A program made the translations under genes and the position numbers. 64,000 nt of DNA, taken from Streptomyces apocyni. GTDB taxonomy: Bacteria > Actinomycetota > Actinomycetes > Streptomycetales > Streptomycetaceae. Position 1 is the first letter of the stretch, and every line of letters starts with the position of its first letter. Of this stretch, positions 28,777-37,260 are shown one piece after another. Where the stretch lies: the NCBI RefSeq assembly GCF_009739465.1, contig NZ_WHOM01000033.1, positions 355,965-419,964 of the forward strand. The letters run 5' to 3'. The notes beneath the pieces were generated by a model, which was not told where the DNA came from, did not search any database, and was given only the letters and a program-made list of their open reading frames with translations.

Positions 28777-29553
28777 CTACGCGAGGCGCGTGCGTACGAC
28801 GAAGTCGTGCAACGCGTCGTGGGCTCCTGGCGCGTCCGGCAGCCCCGAGCCGTCCTGTGCCGCGTCCAGCACCGCGTGCAGCGCCTCCACGTCGCCCCGC
28901 ACGCGCGTGTCGTCCACGTCCGCCACACCATGCTCCTCCGCGGCCTTGGCAGCGATCAGATCCGGCAGATAGCCCGGCGCGGCCACCTGTGACAGCAGGC
29001 TCGGCAGGTGGGCCTGAACCTGACCAGACCGCATCAGATGGATGCCGGTGAGCAGCACCCGGAAGGTGTAGAGCAGCGGCTTCAGCTCACTGGTCTTCTC
29101 GAAGAGCCGCCACTGGGTGTGCGCGAACCCCCGATAGTGGTGCGCGTGGTGGTGCGTCAGCACGCCGGGCACCAGCGACGCCAGCTCCGCGTGCGCCTCG
29201 GAGGTGCGCACCACCAGGGGGGACAGCAGTTGCTCCAGCACGTAGCCGTTGCGGCGCAGCAGCAGCCGGACGAACTTGCGCAGGTCGTGGGTGACGAGAT
29301 CCAGTTCGATGCCGTCGCGCTGCCATATCCGTGACCTGGTCTCGTCCGGCTCCCGCAGACCGACCAGTGCAGCGGTCGGCAGCAGATGCACCCCGCGCAG
29401 GTCGACGTCCGAGTCCTGGGACGGGAAGCCGTACAGGTGAGCCCCGGAAACCGTCGCGAACAGCACGGGGTCGTCCTGCTCCGCGATAGCCGGGCGGAGG
29501 TCCGTCTCCGGCAGCCCGGCCGCGCGCAGCGACGTGCCGTCGTATCCGTCCAT
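28777..29553 (-). CDS. RlaP-type nucleotidyltransferase domain protein, copy 2
   Basis: 258 residues, ATG 3 bases after the ADP-ribosylglycohydrolase stop, so the two are coupled. The core motif TVSGAHLYGFPSQDSDVDLRG (about 34-54) has GA in place of GS, and D-x-D. A third acid is present in IELDLVTHDL (about 81-90), so the metal triad looks complete, unlike in copy 1. NGYVLEQLLSPLVV matches NPNILECLHSPLV of copy 1, which shows common descent. The middle contains a His-rich THHHAHHYRGFAHTQ segment. It may transfer a nucleotide to RNA or a protein. The exact role is unknown. Confidence 0.75.
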   Translation of the reverse strand: MDGYDGTSLRAAGLPETDLRPAIAEQDDPVLFATVSGAHLYGFPSQDSDVDLRGVHLLPTAALVGLREPDETRSRIWQRDGIELDLVTHDLRKFVRLLLRRNGYVLEQLLSPLVVRTSEAHAELASLVPGVLTHHHAHHYRGFAHTQWRLFEKTSELKPLLYTFRVLLTGIHLMRSGQVQAHLPSLLSQVAAPGYLPDLIAAKAAEEHGVADVDDTRVRGDVEALHAVLDAAQDGSGLPDAPGAHDALHDFVVRTRLA

Positions 29554-29556
29554 CCG

Positions 29557-30567
29557 TCAGACGTCCCAGCTCGCACCGAGCGCCACCAGCTCGTCCCGGT
29601 ACTCGATCCGCTCGGCCCACGCCGCGGGCCACGCCCCCGCACCCAGGTGCGCGCCCGCGAGCGCGCCCGTGAGGCAGGCGATCGAATCGGAGTCGCCCGA
29701 GGTGCAGGCGGCCCTGCGGAGCGCGGTGACGGGCTCGTCGGGGAAGTGGAGGAAGCAGAGCAGCGCGGTGGCGAGGGCCTCTTCGGCGATCCAGCCCTCC
29801 CCGGTGGCCAGGCACGGGTCGGTCTCCGGGTTCGCCTCGCGCACCGAGGTGGCGAGGCGTTCCAGGATGGCCAGGCATTCGTCCCAGCCGCGGGCGATGA
29901 AATGCTCCGCGCTCGGGTCCTGGGCGTGGGTCCACAGGTCGCCCAGCCAGCGCTGGTGGTAGCGGGTGCGGTTCTCGATGGCGTACGAGCGCAGCAGCCC
30001 GACCAGGGCTGTCGGGTCCGCGCCCTCGGCGAGCAGGAACACCGCCCTCGCGGTCAGGTCGCTCGCCGCGAGCGCCGTCGGGTGCCCGTGGGTGAGCCCG
30101 GACTGCAGCTGCGCGGCACCGGCCCGCTGCTCCTCGCTGAGCCCCGGCGCGAGCCCGATCGGCGTGACCCGCATGTTGGCGCCGCAGCCCTTGGAGTGGA
30201 TCTGGCTCGCGGCCTGCCACGGCCGTTCGCTGTCCAGCTTCCGGCAGGCGACCAGGCAGGTGCGGCCGGGTGCCCGGTTGTTGTCGGGCGAGTGGTACCA
30301 GTCGACGAACTCCTCGCGGACCGGTCGCTCCAGGCGCTTGGGGCCGAGCAGTCCGCGGTCCATGGCGGTGCGCAGCCCGCGGCCGAGCGCGAGCGTCATC
30401 TGTGTGTCGTCCGTGACGAACGCGGGCTCGGGCAGGCGCATCTCCCGCCAGGGCCCGCACTTGGCGAGGATCGACGGTACGTCGTTGAACTCGGTCGGGA
30501 AGCCGAGCGCGTCTCCGATGGCGAGTCCGATCAGCGAACCCGTGGCCTTGCCGGGCATCTGTGCCAC
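29557..30567 (-). CDS. ADP-ribosylglycohydrolase (DraG-like)
   Basis: 336 residues from the GTG at 30567 (GGGGGTGG 5 bases upstream; ATG 30558 is the alternative). All binuclear-metal motifs are present. These are GDALGFPTEF (about 18-27), TDDTQMTLAL (about 54-63, with the catalytic Thr-Asp-Asp) and TSGDSDSIACLTGALAGA near 290-307 for the C-terminal Asp-x-Asp metal ligands. The enzyme removes ADP-ribose from a protein, nucleic acid or small molecule. It is first in an operon with RlaP copy 2 and has a palindrome over its promoter. A role in reversing ADP-ribosylation of RNA or a regulator is inference. Confidence 0.85.
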   Translation of the reverse strand: MAQMPGKATGSLIGLAIGDALGFPTEFNDVPSILAKCGPWREMRLPEPAFVTDDTQMTLALGRGLRTAMDRGLLGPKRLERPVREEFVDWYHSPDNNRAPGRTCLVACRKLDSERPWQAASQIHSKGCGANMRVTPIGLAPGLSEEQRAGAAQLQSGLTHGHPTALAASDLTARAVFLLAEGADPTALVGLLRSYAIENRTRYHQRWLGDLWTHAQDPSAEHFIARGWDECLAILERLATSVREANPETDPCLATGEGWIAEEALATALLCFLHFPDEPVTALRRAACTSGDSDSIACLTGALAGAHLGAGAWPAAWAERIEYRDELVALGASWDV

Positions 30568-30576
30568 GACACCCAC

Positions 30577-30606
30577 CCCCTTATCGTCACTGAGACTATA
30601 AAGGGG
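30577..30606 (-). promoter_or_regulatory. Imperfect palindrome overlapping the -10 of the ADP-ribosylglycohydrolase operon
   Basis: On the minus strand CCCCTTTATAGTCTC and the complement of GTGACGATAAGGGG form an inverted repeat with one gap and two mismatches. It covers TATAGT (30600-30595), a good -10 hexamer. No convincing -35 is present. This looks like a repressor or activator site controlling the cassette. Confidence 0.5.
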
Positions 30607-30667
30607 TGGGGGGCAGAGCGCCACCACGATGTGAGCAGCGCGCCACGGTGTCAGCGGCTGCCACCCG

Positions 30668-31792
30668 TCAGAGCTCGACCTCGCGCATCAGCATGCCGAC
30701 CTCGGTGTTGCTCAGACGGCGCAGCCACCCGGACTTCTGGTCGCCGAGCCCGATCGGGCCGAAGTGGGTGCGCACCAGCTTCTCGACCGGGAAGCCCGCC
30801 TCGGCGAGCATCCGGCGCACGATGTGCTTGCGGCCCTCGTGGAGGGTCACCTCGACCATGTAGTTCTTGCCGAGCTGCTCGACGACCCGGAAGTGGTCGG
30901 CACGGGCGTACCCGTCCTCCAGCTGGATGCCGTCCTTGAGCTGCTTGCCCAGGTCGCGCGGGATGGGGCCCTGGATGGCGGCGAGGTAGATCTTCTTCAC
31001 GCCGTACTTGGGGTGGGTCAGGCGGTGCGCCAGCTCGCCGTGGTTGGTGAGCAGGATGATGCCCTCGGTCTCGGTGTCGAGCCGTCCCACGTGGAAGAGC
31101 CGGGTCTCCCGGTTGGTGACGTAGTCACCCAGGCACTGGCGGCCGTCCGGGTCCTCCATGGTGGAGACCACACCGGCGGGCTTGTTCAGCGCGAAGAACT
31201 GGTACGACTGGGTGGCGACCGTGAGCCCGTCGACCTTGATCTCGTCGCTCTCGGGCTTCACCCGCAGCCCCTGCTCGAGCACGATCTCGCCGTTGACCTC
31301 GACGCGGGCCTGCTCGACCAGTTCCTCACAGGCACGCCGCGAGCCGTACCCGGCCCGGGCCAGCACCTTCTGCAGCCGCTCGCCTTCCTGCTCGGCGCCC
31401 GGGAAGGCCTTGGGGGTCTTGACCTCCGGCTTGCCCGCGTAACGCTCGCGGTTGCGCTCCTCCTGCCGCGCGTCGTACTCGCGTGACGTGGCGGGCGCGC
31501 CGCGGCGGGCGCCTCGCGCGCCGCTGCCCTGGGACGTACGAGGACCGCCCTTGGCGCCACCCCGCGCGGCCTCGCCGCGGCCCTTCCTCGGCCCGGGGCC
31601 GCCGTCGGCCGGGCTCACGTCGTAGCGGCGCTCCTCGGGACGAGGCTTGCTGGGTCGTTTCGGCTGGCCGTCGCGGCTGCTACCGGAACCCCGGTAATCG
31701 CCGCGGCCGCCGCTGCTGCCGCGGCCGCCGCTGTTGCCACCACGGCTCCCGCCGTTGTTTCCGCTGCTGTTCCTGCCGCTGCTGCTTCGCAT
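30668..31792 (-). CDS. rRNA pseudouridine synthase (RsuA/RluB family) with Gly/Ser/Arg-rich N-terminus
   Basis: 374 residues; the ATG shares one base with the scpB stop (TGATG). Residues 1-135 are a disordered Ser/Gly/Arg-rich extension. It is followed by an S4 RNA-binding domain (about 140-185: RLQKVLARAGYGSRRACEELV) and the catalytic domain with GRLDTETEGIILLTNHGELA (about 243-262), where Asp is the nucleophile, and HEGRKHIVRRM near 330. It isomerises uridine in 23S (RluB-like) or 16S rRNA. The cluster parA-scpA-scpB-rluB-cmk-der is conserved across actinobacteria. Which position is modified cannot be read from sequence. Confidence 0.88.
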   Translation of the reverse strand: MRSSSGRNSSGNNGGSRGGNSGGRGSSGGRGDYRGSGSSRDGQPKRPSKPRPEERRYDVSPADGGPGPRKGRGEAARGGAKGGPRTSQGSGARGARRGAPATSREYDARQEERNRERYAGKPEVKTPKAFPGAEQEGERLQKVLARAGYGSRRACEELVEQARVEVNGEIVLEQGLRVKPESDEIKVDGLTVATQSYQFFALNKPAGVVSTMEDPDGRQCLGDYVTNRETRLFHVGRLDTETEGIILLTNHGELAHRLTHPKYGVKKIYLAAIQGPIPRDLGKQLKDGIQLEDGYARADHFRVVEQLGKNYMVEVTLHEGRKHIVRRMLAEAGFPVEKLVRTHFGPIGLGDQKSGWLRRLSNTEVGMLMREVEL

Positions 31793-32463
31793 CAAAGTTC
31801 CGTCTTGTCGTCTACGTCGTCTGGCTCCGGGGCGTCCGGATCGAACGACGGAACGCCTTCCTGCGTATCGGCCTCGATCGCGTCCGCCTCGGGGAGGAAG
31901 GGCGCGAGCTCCGGGAGCTCGTCCAGGCCGCGCAGGCCCATCCGCTCCAGAAAGTAGTTCGTCGTCCCGTACAGGATCGCACCTGTTTCGGGTTCCGCGC
32001 CCGCCTCCTGCACCAGACCCCGCTGAAGCAGCGTCCGCATCACACCATCGCAGTTCACTCCGCGCACCGCGGAGACCCTTGAGCGGCTCACCGGCTGGCG
32101 GTACGCGACCACGGCGAGCGTCTCCAGGGCCGCCTGGGTGAGCCGGGCCTGCTGGCCGTCCAGGACGAAGCCCTCGACGGCCGCGGCGTACTCGGGGCGG
32201 GTGTAGAAGCGCCAGCCACCGGCCACCAGGCGCAGCTCGAAGCCGCGTCGCTGGGCCGTGTACGCGTCGGCCAGTTCGCGCAGCGCGTCGGCGACCTGGC
32301 GGCGCGGGCGCTCCAGCACCTTGGCGAGGTGCTCCTCGGTGGCCGGTTCGTCGACGACCATCAGGACGGCCTCCAGTGCGGGCTTGAGGTCCAGGTCCGC
32401 CACGGCCGCCAGCCCGGCCGGAGGCCGGCCTTCCTTCGCACTCACGCCTTCCTTGGCACTCAC
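31792..32463 (-). CDS. scpB: Segregation and condensation protein B
   Basis: 223 residues, GTG overlapping the scpA stop by 4 bases. The first 12 residues repeat SAKEG twice and come from an 18-bp duplication of the gene junction. Two winged-helix domains follow (about 25-100 and 110-180), with the family block LTQAALETLAVVAYRQPVSR at about 108-127. The C-terminal 35 residues are acidic. ScpB binds ScpA and the SMC ATPase to form the bacterial condensin. Confidence 0.93.
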   Translation of the reverse strand: MSAKEGVSAKEGRPPAGLAAVADLDLKPALEAVLMVVDEPATEEHLAKVLERPRRQVADALRELADAYTAQRRGFELRLVAGGWRFYTRPEYAAAVEGFVLDGQQARLTQAALETLAVVAYRQPVSRSRVSAVRGVNCDGVMRTLLQRGLVQEAGAEPETGAILYGTTNYFLERMGLRGLDELPELAPFLPEADAIEADTQEGVPSFDPDAPEPDDVDDKTEL

Positions 32464-32464
32464 G
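32429..32464. repeat. 18-bp tandem duplication over the scpA stop / scpB start
   Basis: Units 32429-32446 and 32447-32464 differ in one base. The TGA of scpA and GTG of scpB lie in the second unit as written on the plus strand. Confidence 0.9.
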
Positions 32465-33830
32465 CCTTCTCCTTCGTCTCACGCGGACCGTCCGCGGCGC
32501 CTGGGCCGTCCTCGACCTCGGACGCCCGGTCGAACTCGTCCGTGACCACCGGCTCGGCTCCCTCGCCCCCGGTCCAGCGCACCAGCAGGTCGGCCAGCGC
32601 CTCGTCCTGGTCCAGGGCGACGGCCTTCTCGCGGTACAGCTCGAGCAGCGCCAGGAAGCGGGCCACGACCGTCAGCGTGTCGGCGGCGTCCGCGACGAGC
32701 TCCTGAAAGCGCAGCTCGCCGCGCTCACGCAGCCGCGCGACGACGACCTCGGCCTGTTCCTGTACGGAGACGAGCGGGGCGTGGATGTGGTCGACGTACA
32801 CCTGGGGCCTGGGCCTCGGCTGCATCGCCTTGACCGCCAGTTTGGCGAACCCCTCGGCGCCGATGCTGATGACCACCTCGGGCAGCAGCGCGGCGTGGTG
32901 CGGTTCGAGCCCGACGGTACGGGGGTAGCGCCGGGCCTCGTCATCGAGCCGCCCGCTGAAGATGTCGGCGATCTCCTTGTACGCCCGGTACTGCAGCAGC
33001 CGGGCGAAGAGCAGGTCGCGCGCTTCGAGCAGGGCGAGGTCGGCCTCGTCCTCGACCTCGGCCGAGGGCAGCAGCCGGGCGGCCTTGAGGTCGAGCAGCG
33101 TGGCCGCGACGACCAGGAACTCGGTGGTCTGGTCGAGGTCCCAGTCCGGGCCCATGGCCCGGATGTACCCCATGAACTCGTCCGTGACCTGCGAGAGCGC
33201 CACCTCGGTGACGTCCATCTTGTGCTTGGCGATCAACTGCAGCAGCAGGTCAAAGGGCCCCTCGAAATTGGCCAGCCGCACGGTAAACCGCCCGCCATCC
33301 CCCTCACCACCCGTAGGCGTCGCCTCCCCGGCAGCCATCCGACCACCGCACGACACGCCGCCACCGCCAGACGTCCCACCCTCGGTAGACGTCCCGCCTG
33401 GCGAGCCGGTCGCAGGCCGCTCGCCCGGCGCGGCCTGGGTGTCCGGCGCAGCCAGCTCGCCCCCGGCCGCCAGCATCCGACCGCCACGCGGCACACCGCC
33501 GTCGGCAGACGTCCCACCGTCGGCAGGCGTCCCACCCTCGGCAGACGTCCCGCCTTCCGGGCCGGTCGCAGGCCGCTCGCCCGGCGCGGCCTGGGTGTCC
33601 GGCGCAGCCAGCTCGCCCTCGGCGGGAGGGTCGTCCGTCGCGTTGCGCGACGCCGACGCCGCGCCCGGCTCAGGCGCCGACCGTCGGGGGTCCGGGGGCT
33701 CGCCCCCGGTTTCGGGGAGGGGCGGGGTGGGGGAGGTCTCCTGCTCCGCGGCCACCACCGCGCCTGGCCCCCGCCCCAGTGAGCGGCGGTGTCCACGGCG
33801 AGGCTGGGTGGGGTCTTCGGGCGGCGGCAT
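32460..33830 (-). CDS. scpA: Segregation and condensation protein A with long duplicated N-terminal extension
   Basis: 456 residues from the ATG at 33830, preferred because MPPPEDP...RRSLGRGPG matches the usual Streptomyces start. The ScpA domain proper begins near residue 182 with FTVRLANFEGPFDLLLQLIAKHKMDV and runs to about 430. It carries the SMC-contacting N-terminal half and the C-terminal winged helix. Residues 30-180 are an Ala/Pro/Gly-rich insertion containing two copies of GELAAPDTQAAPGERPATG, produced by a 156-bp DNA duplication. Such an insertion is not part of the family. The protein is the kleisin of the SMC complex. Confidence 0.9.
   Translation of the reverse strand: MPPPEDPTQPRRGHRRSLGRGPGAVVAAEQETSPTPPLPETGGEPPDPRRSAPEPGAASASRNATDDPPAEGELAAPDTQAAPGERPATGPEGGTSAEGGTPADGGTSADGGVPRGGRMLAAGGELAAPDTQAAPGERPATGSPGGTSTEGGTSGGGGVSCGGRMAAGEATPTGGEGDGGRFTVRLANFEGPFDLLLQLIAKHKMDVTEVALSQVTDEFMGYIRAMGPDWDLDQTTEFLVVAATLLDLKAARLLPSAEVEDEADLALLEARDLLFARLLQYRAYKEIADIFSGRLDDEARRYPRTVGLEPHHAALLPEVVISIGAEGFAKLAVKAMQPRPRPQVYVDHIHAPLVSVQEQAEVVVARLRERGELRFQELVADAADTLTVVARFLALLELYREKAVALDQDEALADLLVRWTGGEGAEPVVTDEFDRASEVEDGPGAADGPRETKEKA
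33405..33618. repeat. 58-bp perfect direct repeat, period 156 bp, inside scpA
   Basis: 33405-33462 and 33561-33618 are identical. The period is 52 codons, so the reading frame is kept. The surroundings contain further short ACGTCCCACC-type repeats. Confidence 0.9.
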
Positions 33831-33945
33831 CACGATCCAGAGGGGCGACAAACAGCGGCGTACGGCTGCGCATCAGCACAAAGCAGGCACAGGCGCAGAC
33901 GCAGGCTATCGCCCCGACCCCGCCGCGGCGGCACGCCGACCCGCG

Positions 33946-34512
33946 TCAGCGCCCCCGCAGCCGCCGTACGAGAATGCTGGCCTCGCCTCGCGACTCAAGG
34001 TCCGCCAGGACCACCGCGACCGCCTCGCGGACGATCCGCCCGCGGTCCACCGCGAGCCCGTGCTCGCCGCGCAGCACCAGCCGCGCGTGCTCGAGGTCCA
34101 TCAGTTCCTCGGCCGACACGTACACCGTGATCTTCTCGTCGTGGCGCTCGCGCCCACTGGGCCGACGCCCCTGCGCCCTGCCCCGGCGCCGCGTGGACCC
34201 GGCGGACCCGTCAGCGGTCCTGGCCGAAGGCGATGACGGCGGCGCGGAGGCCGCCTCCTGCGCCTGACGGCGCTTGGTACGCCCTTCCGCGTCCACGCCT
34301 TCGGCGCCCCGGCTGCGATGGTCGGAGGAGTCCGCCTCCGCGGTGGAGTGCTCGGCGCTCTCGCCGTCGTCCTCGCCCGCGGCCGCCCCGTCGCTCTCGC
34401 CCGCCGGAGCCGGAACGCGCGCCTCACCGTTGGCCGGTCGCCTCGGGGACGACGAGGTGAGCGCCATTCCCCCGGTGGTACGGAACAGTTCGTCGGCCCC
34501 CGGCAGACTCAC
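33946..34512 (-). CDS. Conserved ParA-linked protein with possible ribbon-helix-helix domain
   Basis: 188 residues. The GTG at 34512 overlaps the parA stop (GTGA), which decides the start over the GTG at 34524. Residues 1-115 are disordered (Ser/Ala/Asp/Glu, then Arg-rich). Residues about 122-186 are compact: EKITVYVSAEELMDLEHARL...DRGRIVREAVAVVLADLES, a strand followed by two helices as in ribbon-helix-helix DNA-binding proteins. Translational coupling to parA suggests it is the partner of this ATPase. It is not ParB-like and the family has no name known to me. Confidence 0.6.
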   Translation of the reverse strand: MSLPGADELFRTTGGMALTSSSPRRPANGEARVPAPAGESDGAAAGEDDGESAEHSTAEADSSDHRSRGAEGVDAEGRTKRRQAQEAASAPPSSPSARTADGSAGSTRRRGRAQGRRPSGRERHDEKITVYVSAEELMDLEHARLVLRGEHGLAVDRGRIVREAVAVVLADLESRGEASILVRRLRGR

Positions 34513-35696
34513 TCGGCGTGACACCGGGCGAGCACCTCCCTGGCGAGCTGGCGATAGGCGGCGGCACCGACGGAGTTGGAGGCGTACGTCGTGATCGGCT
34601 CACCGGCGACCGTGGTCTCCGGGAAGCGGACCGTGCGCCCGATCACCGTGTGGTAGACGTGGTCGTCGAAGGCCTCGACGACCCGGGCCAGCACCTCACG
34701 GCTGTGCACCGTCCGCGAGTCGTACATCGTGGCCAGGATGCCGTCGAGCTCCAGCTCGGGATTGAGCCGCTCCTGCACCTTCTCGATCGTCTCGGTGAGC
34801 AGCGCCACCCCACGCAGCGCGAAGAACTCGCACTCCAGCGGCACTATCACCTTGTGCGCCGCGGTCAGCGCGTTCACAGTCAGCAGACCGAGCGAGGGCT
34901 GGCAGTCGATCACGATGTAGTCGTAGTCGGCCATCAGCGGCTTGAGCGCCCGCTGCAGCGTGGACTCGCGCGCGACCTCGCTCACCAACTGCACCTCGGC
35001 CGCCGAGAGGTCGATATTGCTCGGCAGCAGGTCCATGTTGGGCACGGCCGTCTTCAGGAGCACCTCGTCGGCCGCCATGCCCCGCTCCATGAGCAGGTTG
35101 TAGACGGTGAGGTCGAGCTCCATCGGGTTGACCCCGAGGCCGACCGAGAGCGCGCCCTGCGGGTCGAAGTCGACCAGCAGCACCCGGCGCCCGTACTCGG
35201 CGAGCGCGGCACCCAGGTTGATGGTGGACGTCGTCTTGCCGACGCCGCCCTTCTGGTTGCACATCGCGATGATCTTCGCGGGACCGTGGTCGGTCAGCGG
35301 CCCGGGGATCGGGAAGTACGGCAGCGGGCGCCCGGTCGGGCCGATCCGCTCCCGGCGCTGGCGGGCGGCGTCCGGGGCGAGGGTGGCCGCGTACTCGGGG
35401 TCGGGCTCGTACTCGGCGTCGGGGTCGTAGAAGTGCCCCTCGGGCAGTTCTTCGTAGTCAGCGAATTGGGTGGTGTTCTCGCCACTCCGGTCGCCGGCCA
35501 TGGCGTTCACTTGATGGCCATCCATGCTCTGGTGGGCTGAAAGCGTCGGCTGCGCGCGCTGGGCGCGCTGCGTGTTCTGACGGTCGGCGAAGGTGCGGAC
35601 AGCGACGGAGCCGACAGCTTCGAGCCCCTCGGGGCCCGATCCCTGCGCAGGCATTCCTGGTTGACCACCCCCGGGAGTAAATGTCGACTCATTCAC
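34509..35696 (-). CDS. ParA/Soj-type ATPase of the scpAB locus
   Basis: 395 residues, GTG with GGAGG 11 bases upstream. Residues 1-135 are a disordered, Gln/Ser-rich then acidic extension. The deviant Walker A CNQKGGVGKTTSTINLG (about 145-161), LVDFDPQGALSVGLG (Walker A') and YDYIVIDCQPSLGLL (Walker B) mark a ParA ATPase. It is not adjacent to parB and is not the oriC-linked ParA; this orphan ParA always precedes scpA in actinobacteria. A role in chromosome organisation together with condensin is inference from this context. Confidence 0.88.
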   Translation of the reverse strand: MNESTFTPGGGQPGMPAQGSGPEGLEAVGSVAVRTFADRQNTQRAQRAQPTLSAHQSMDGHQVNAMAGDRSGENTTQFADYEELPEGHFYDPDAEYEPDPEYAATLAPDAARQRRERIGPTGRPLPYFPIPGPLTDHGPAKIIAMCNQKGGVGKTTSTINLGAALAEYGRRVLLVDFDPQGALSVGLGVNPMELDLTVYNLLMERGMAADEVLLKTAVPNMDLLPSNIDLSAAEVQLVSEVARESTLQRALKPLMADYDYIVIDCQPSLGLLTVNALTAAHKVIVPLECEFFALRGVALLTETIEKVQERLNPELELDGILATMYDSRTVHSREVLARVVEAFDDHVYHTVIGRTVRFPETTVAGEPITTYASNSVGAAAYRQLAREVLARCHAE

Positions 35697-36040
35697 AAGT
35701 CGTCTTACCTCCTTGGTGACCAGGAAACTTCTCGATAGGTCAGCGTGGCACCATGCCGACGGTTGGCGACTCTATGGCGTGTCACCGGTCCGCAGCAACA
35801 CAATCCGCCGTTCCGGGCCCGATGTGTCGGCAACCGAACACCCCGCTGTCAAGGGTGCACAAGGACCTCTCACCGGGTTTCACGGGGGTGCGAATCGGTT
35901 AAAGGGCTACGTTCGGCGCGAGTTGATCGAGTCTCACAAAGTGACCTGATACACACCCGGCCGAACCTTGACGGGCAAGGTCCGGCCGGGTGTGCGAGAT
36001 TGACGCTCAGGTTGACGTGAACGACCGAGTGGCGGCCGAT
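35697..36040. other. Intergenic region between parA and ald
   Basis: 344 bp without a gene. The left part must hold the parA promoter, which I cannot place precisely. The right part holds the ald terminator at 35952-35994. Confidence 0.5.
35952..35994 (-). terminator. ald terminator, 19-bp hairpin
   Basis: Arms 35952-35970 and 35976-35994 pair with a single mismatch around the 5-base loop ACGGG, 46 bases beyond the ald stop. Confidence 0.85.
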
Positions 36041-37156
36041 TCAGCCCAGCAGCGTGCTCAGTTCGACGCTGGACAGGCCGTGGGCCTCGGCGACCGGACC
36101 GTAAACGACCTCGCCGTCATGGGTGTTGAGACCCAGGGCCAGCGCCGGGTCGCGGCGCAGCGCCTCGACCCAACCGCGGTTGGCGAGCTCGACGATGTAG
36201 GGCAGCGTCGCGTTGGTCAGCGCGTAGGTCGAGGTGTTGGGCACCGCGCCGGGCATGTTGGCGACGCAGTAGAACACCGACTCGTGGACCTTGAAAGTCG
36301 GCTCCGCGTGGGTGGTCGGACGCGAGTCCTCAAAGCAGCCACCCTGGTCGATCGCGATGTCGACAAGGACACTTCCGGGCTTCATCTTGGCGACGAGCTC
36401 GTTGGTGACCAGCTTCGGCGCCTTGGCACCCGGGATCAGCACCGCGCCGATGACGAGGTCGGCCTCGGTGACGGCCTTCTCCAGCTCGAAGGCGTTGGAG
36501 ACGATCGTCTGCACCTTGGTGCCGAAGATCCGGTCGGCCTCGCGCAGCTTATTGATGTCCCGGTCGAGCAGGGTGACGTGGAAGCCCATGCCGACGGCGA
36601 TCTGGGTGGCGCTCCAGCCGGAGACACCGCCGCCGATGACGACGGCCTTGCCCGCCGACGTGCCGGGGACACCGCCCGGCAGCACGCCGCGGCCACCGTT
36701 GAAGCGCATCAGGTGGTACGCGCCGACCTGCGGGGCGAGACGGCCCGCGACCTCGGACATCGGGGCGAGCAGCGGCAGCGCGCGGCTCGCGGTCTCGACG
36801 GTCTCGTACGCGATCGCGGTCGTACCGGACTCCAGGAGCGCGTCGGTGCACTCACGGGACGCGGCCAGGTGCAGGTAGGTGAAGAGCGTCTGGTCCTTGC
36901 GGAGGCGGTGGTACTCCTCGGCGATCGGCTCCTTGACCTTCAGCAGCAGGTCAGCGGTGGCCCACACCTCGTCGGCCGTGGGCAGGATCTGGGCGCCCGC
37001 GGCGACGAACTCCTCGTCCGTGATCGACGAGCCGACGCCTGCGTTCCGCTCGATGACGACCTGGTGGCCGTGGCGGACCAGCTCATGCACTCCGGCGGGG
37101 GTGATCGCCACCCGGAACTCGTTGTTCTTGACCTCGCGGGGGATGCCGACCTTCAT
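36041..37156 (-). CDS. ald: Alanine dehydrogenase
   Basis: 371 residues. Arg15, Lys75 (LLKVKEP) and His96 (TYLHLAA) are the pyruvate-binding and catalytic residues of the family. The NAD site is VVIGGGVSGWSATQIA near 169-184, and the C-terminal domain-closing segment reads NMPGAVPNTSTYALTNATLPY. The enzyme reversibly deaminates L-alanine to pyruvate with NAD. It is monocistronic, with its own promoter (37261-37288) and strong terminator. Regulators such as AdeR are not adjacent. Confidence 0.95.
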   Translation of the reverse strand: MKVGIPREVKNNEFRVAITPAGVHELVRHGHQVVIERNAGVGSSITDEEFVAAGAQILPTADEVWATADLLLKVKEPIAEEYHRLRKDQTLFTYLHLAASRECTDALLESGTTAIAYETVETASRALPLLAPMSEVAGRLAPQVGAYHLMRFNGGRGVLPGGVPGTSAGKAVVIGGGVSGWSATQIAVGMGFHVTLLDRDINKLREADRIFGTKVQTIVSNAFELEKAVTEADLVIGAVLIPGAKAPKLVTNELVAKMKPGSVLVDIAIDQGGCFEDSRPTTHAEPTFKVHESVFYCVANMPGAVPNTSTYALTNATLPYIVELANRGWVEALRRDPALALGLNTHDGEVVYGPVAEAHGLSSVELSTLLG

Positions 37157-37260
37157 CGTCGATCACGGTCCTTGACTCAGGGATGTTTCCGGGCAACAGC
37201 AGACTTTCCCCGCTACATGGGGGCGCAACGGGAGACACCACGGAAGTACGCGGCGGAGCC

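Noticed and set aside
35700..36020. parS-like site near parA
   Set aside because: No GTTTCACGTGAAAC-type sequence is present in this intergenic region.
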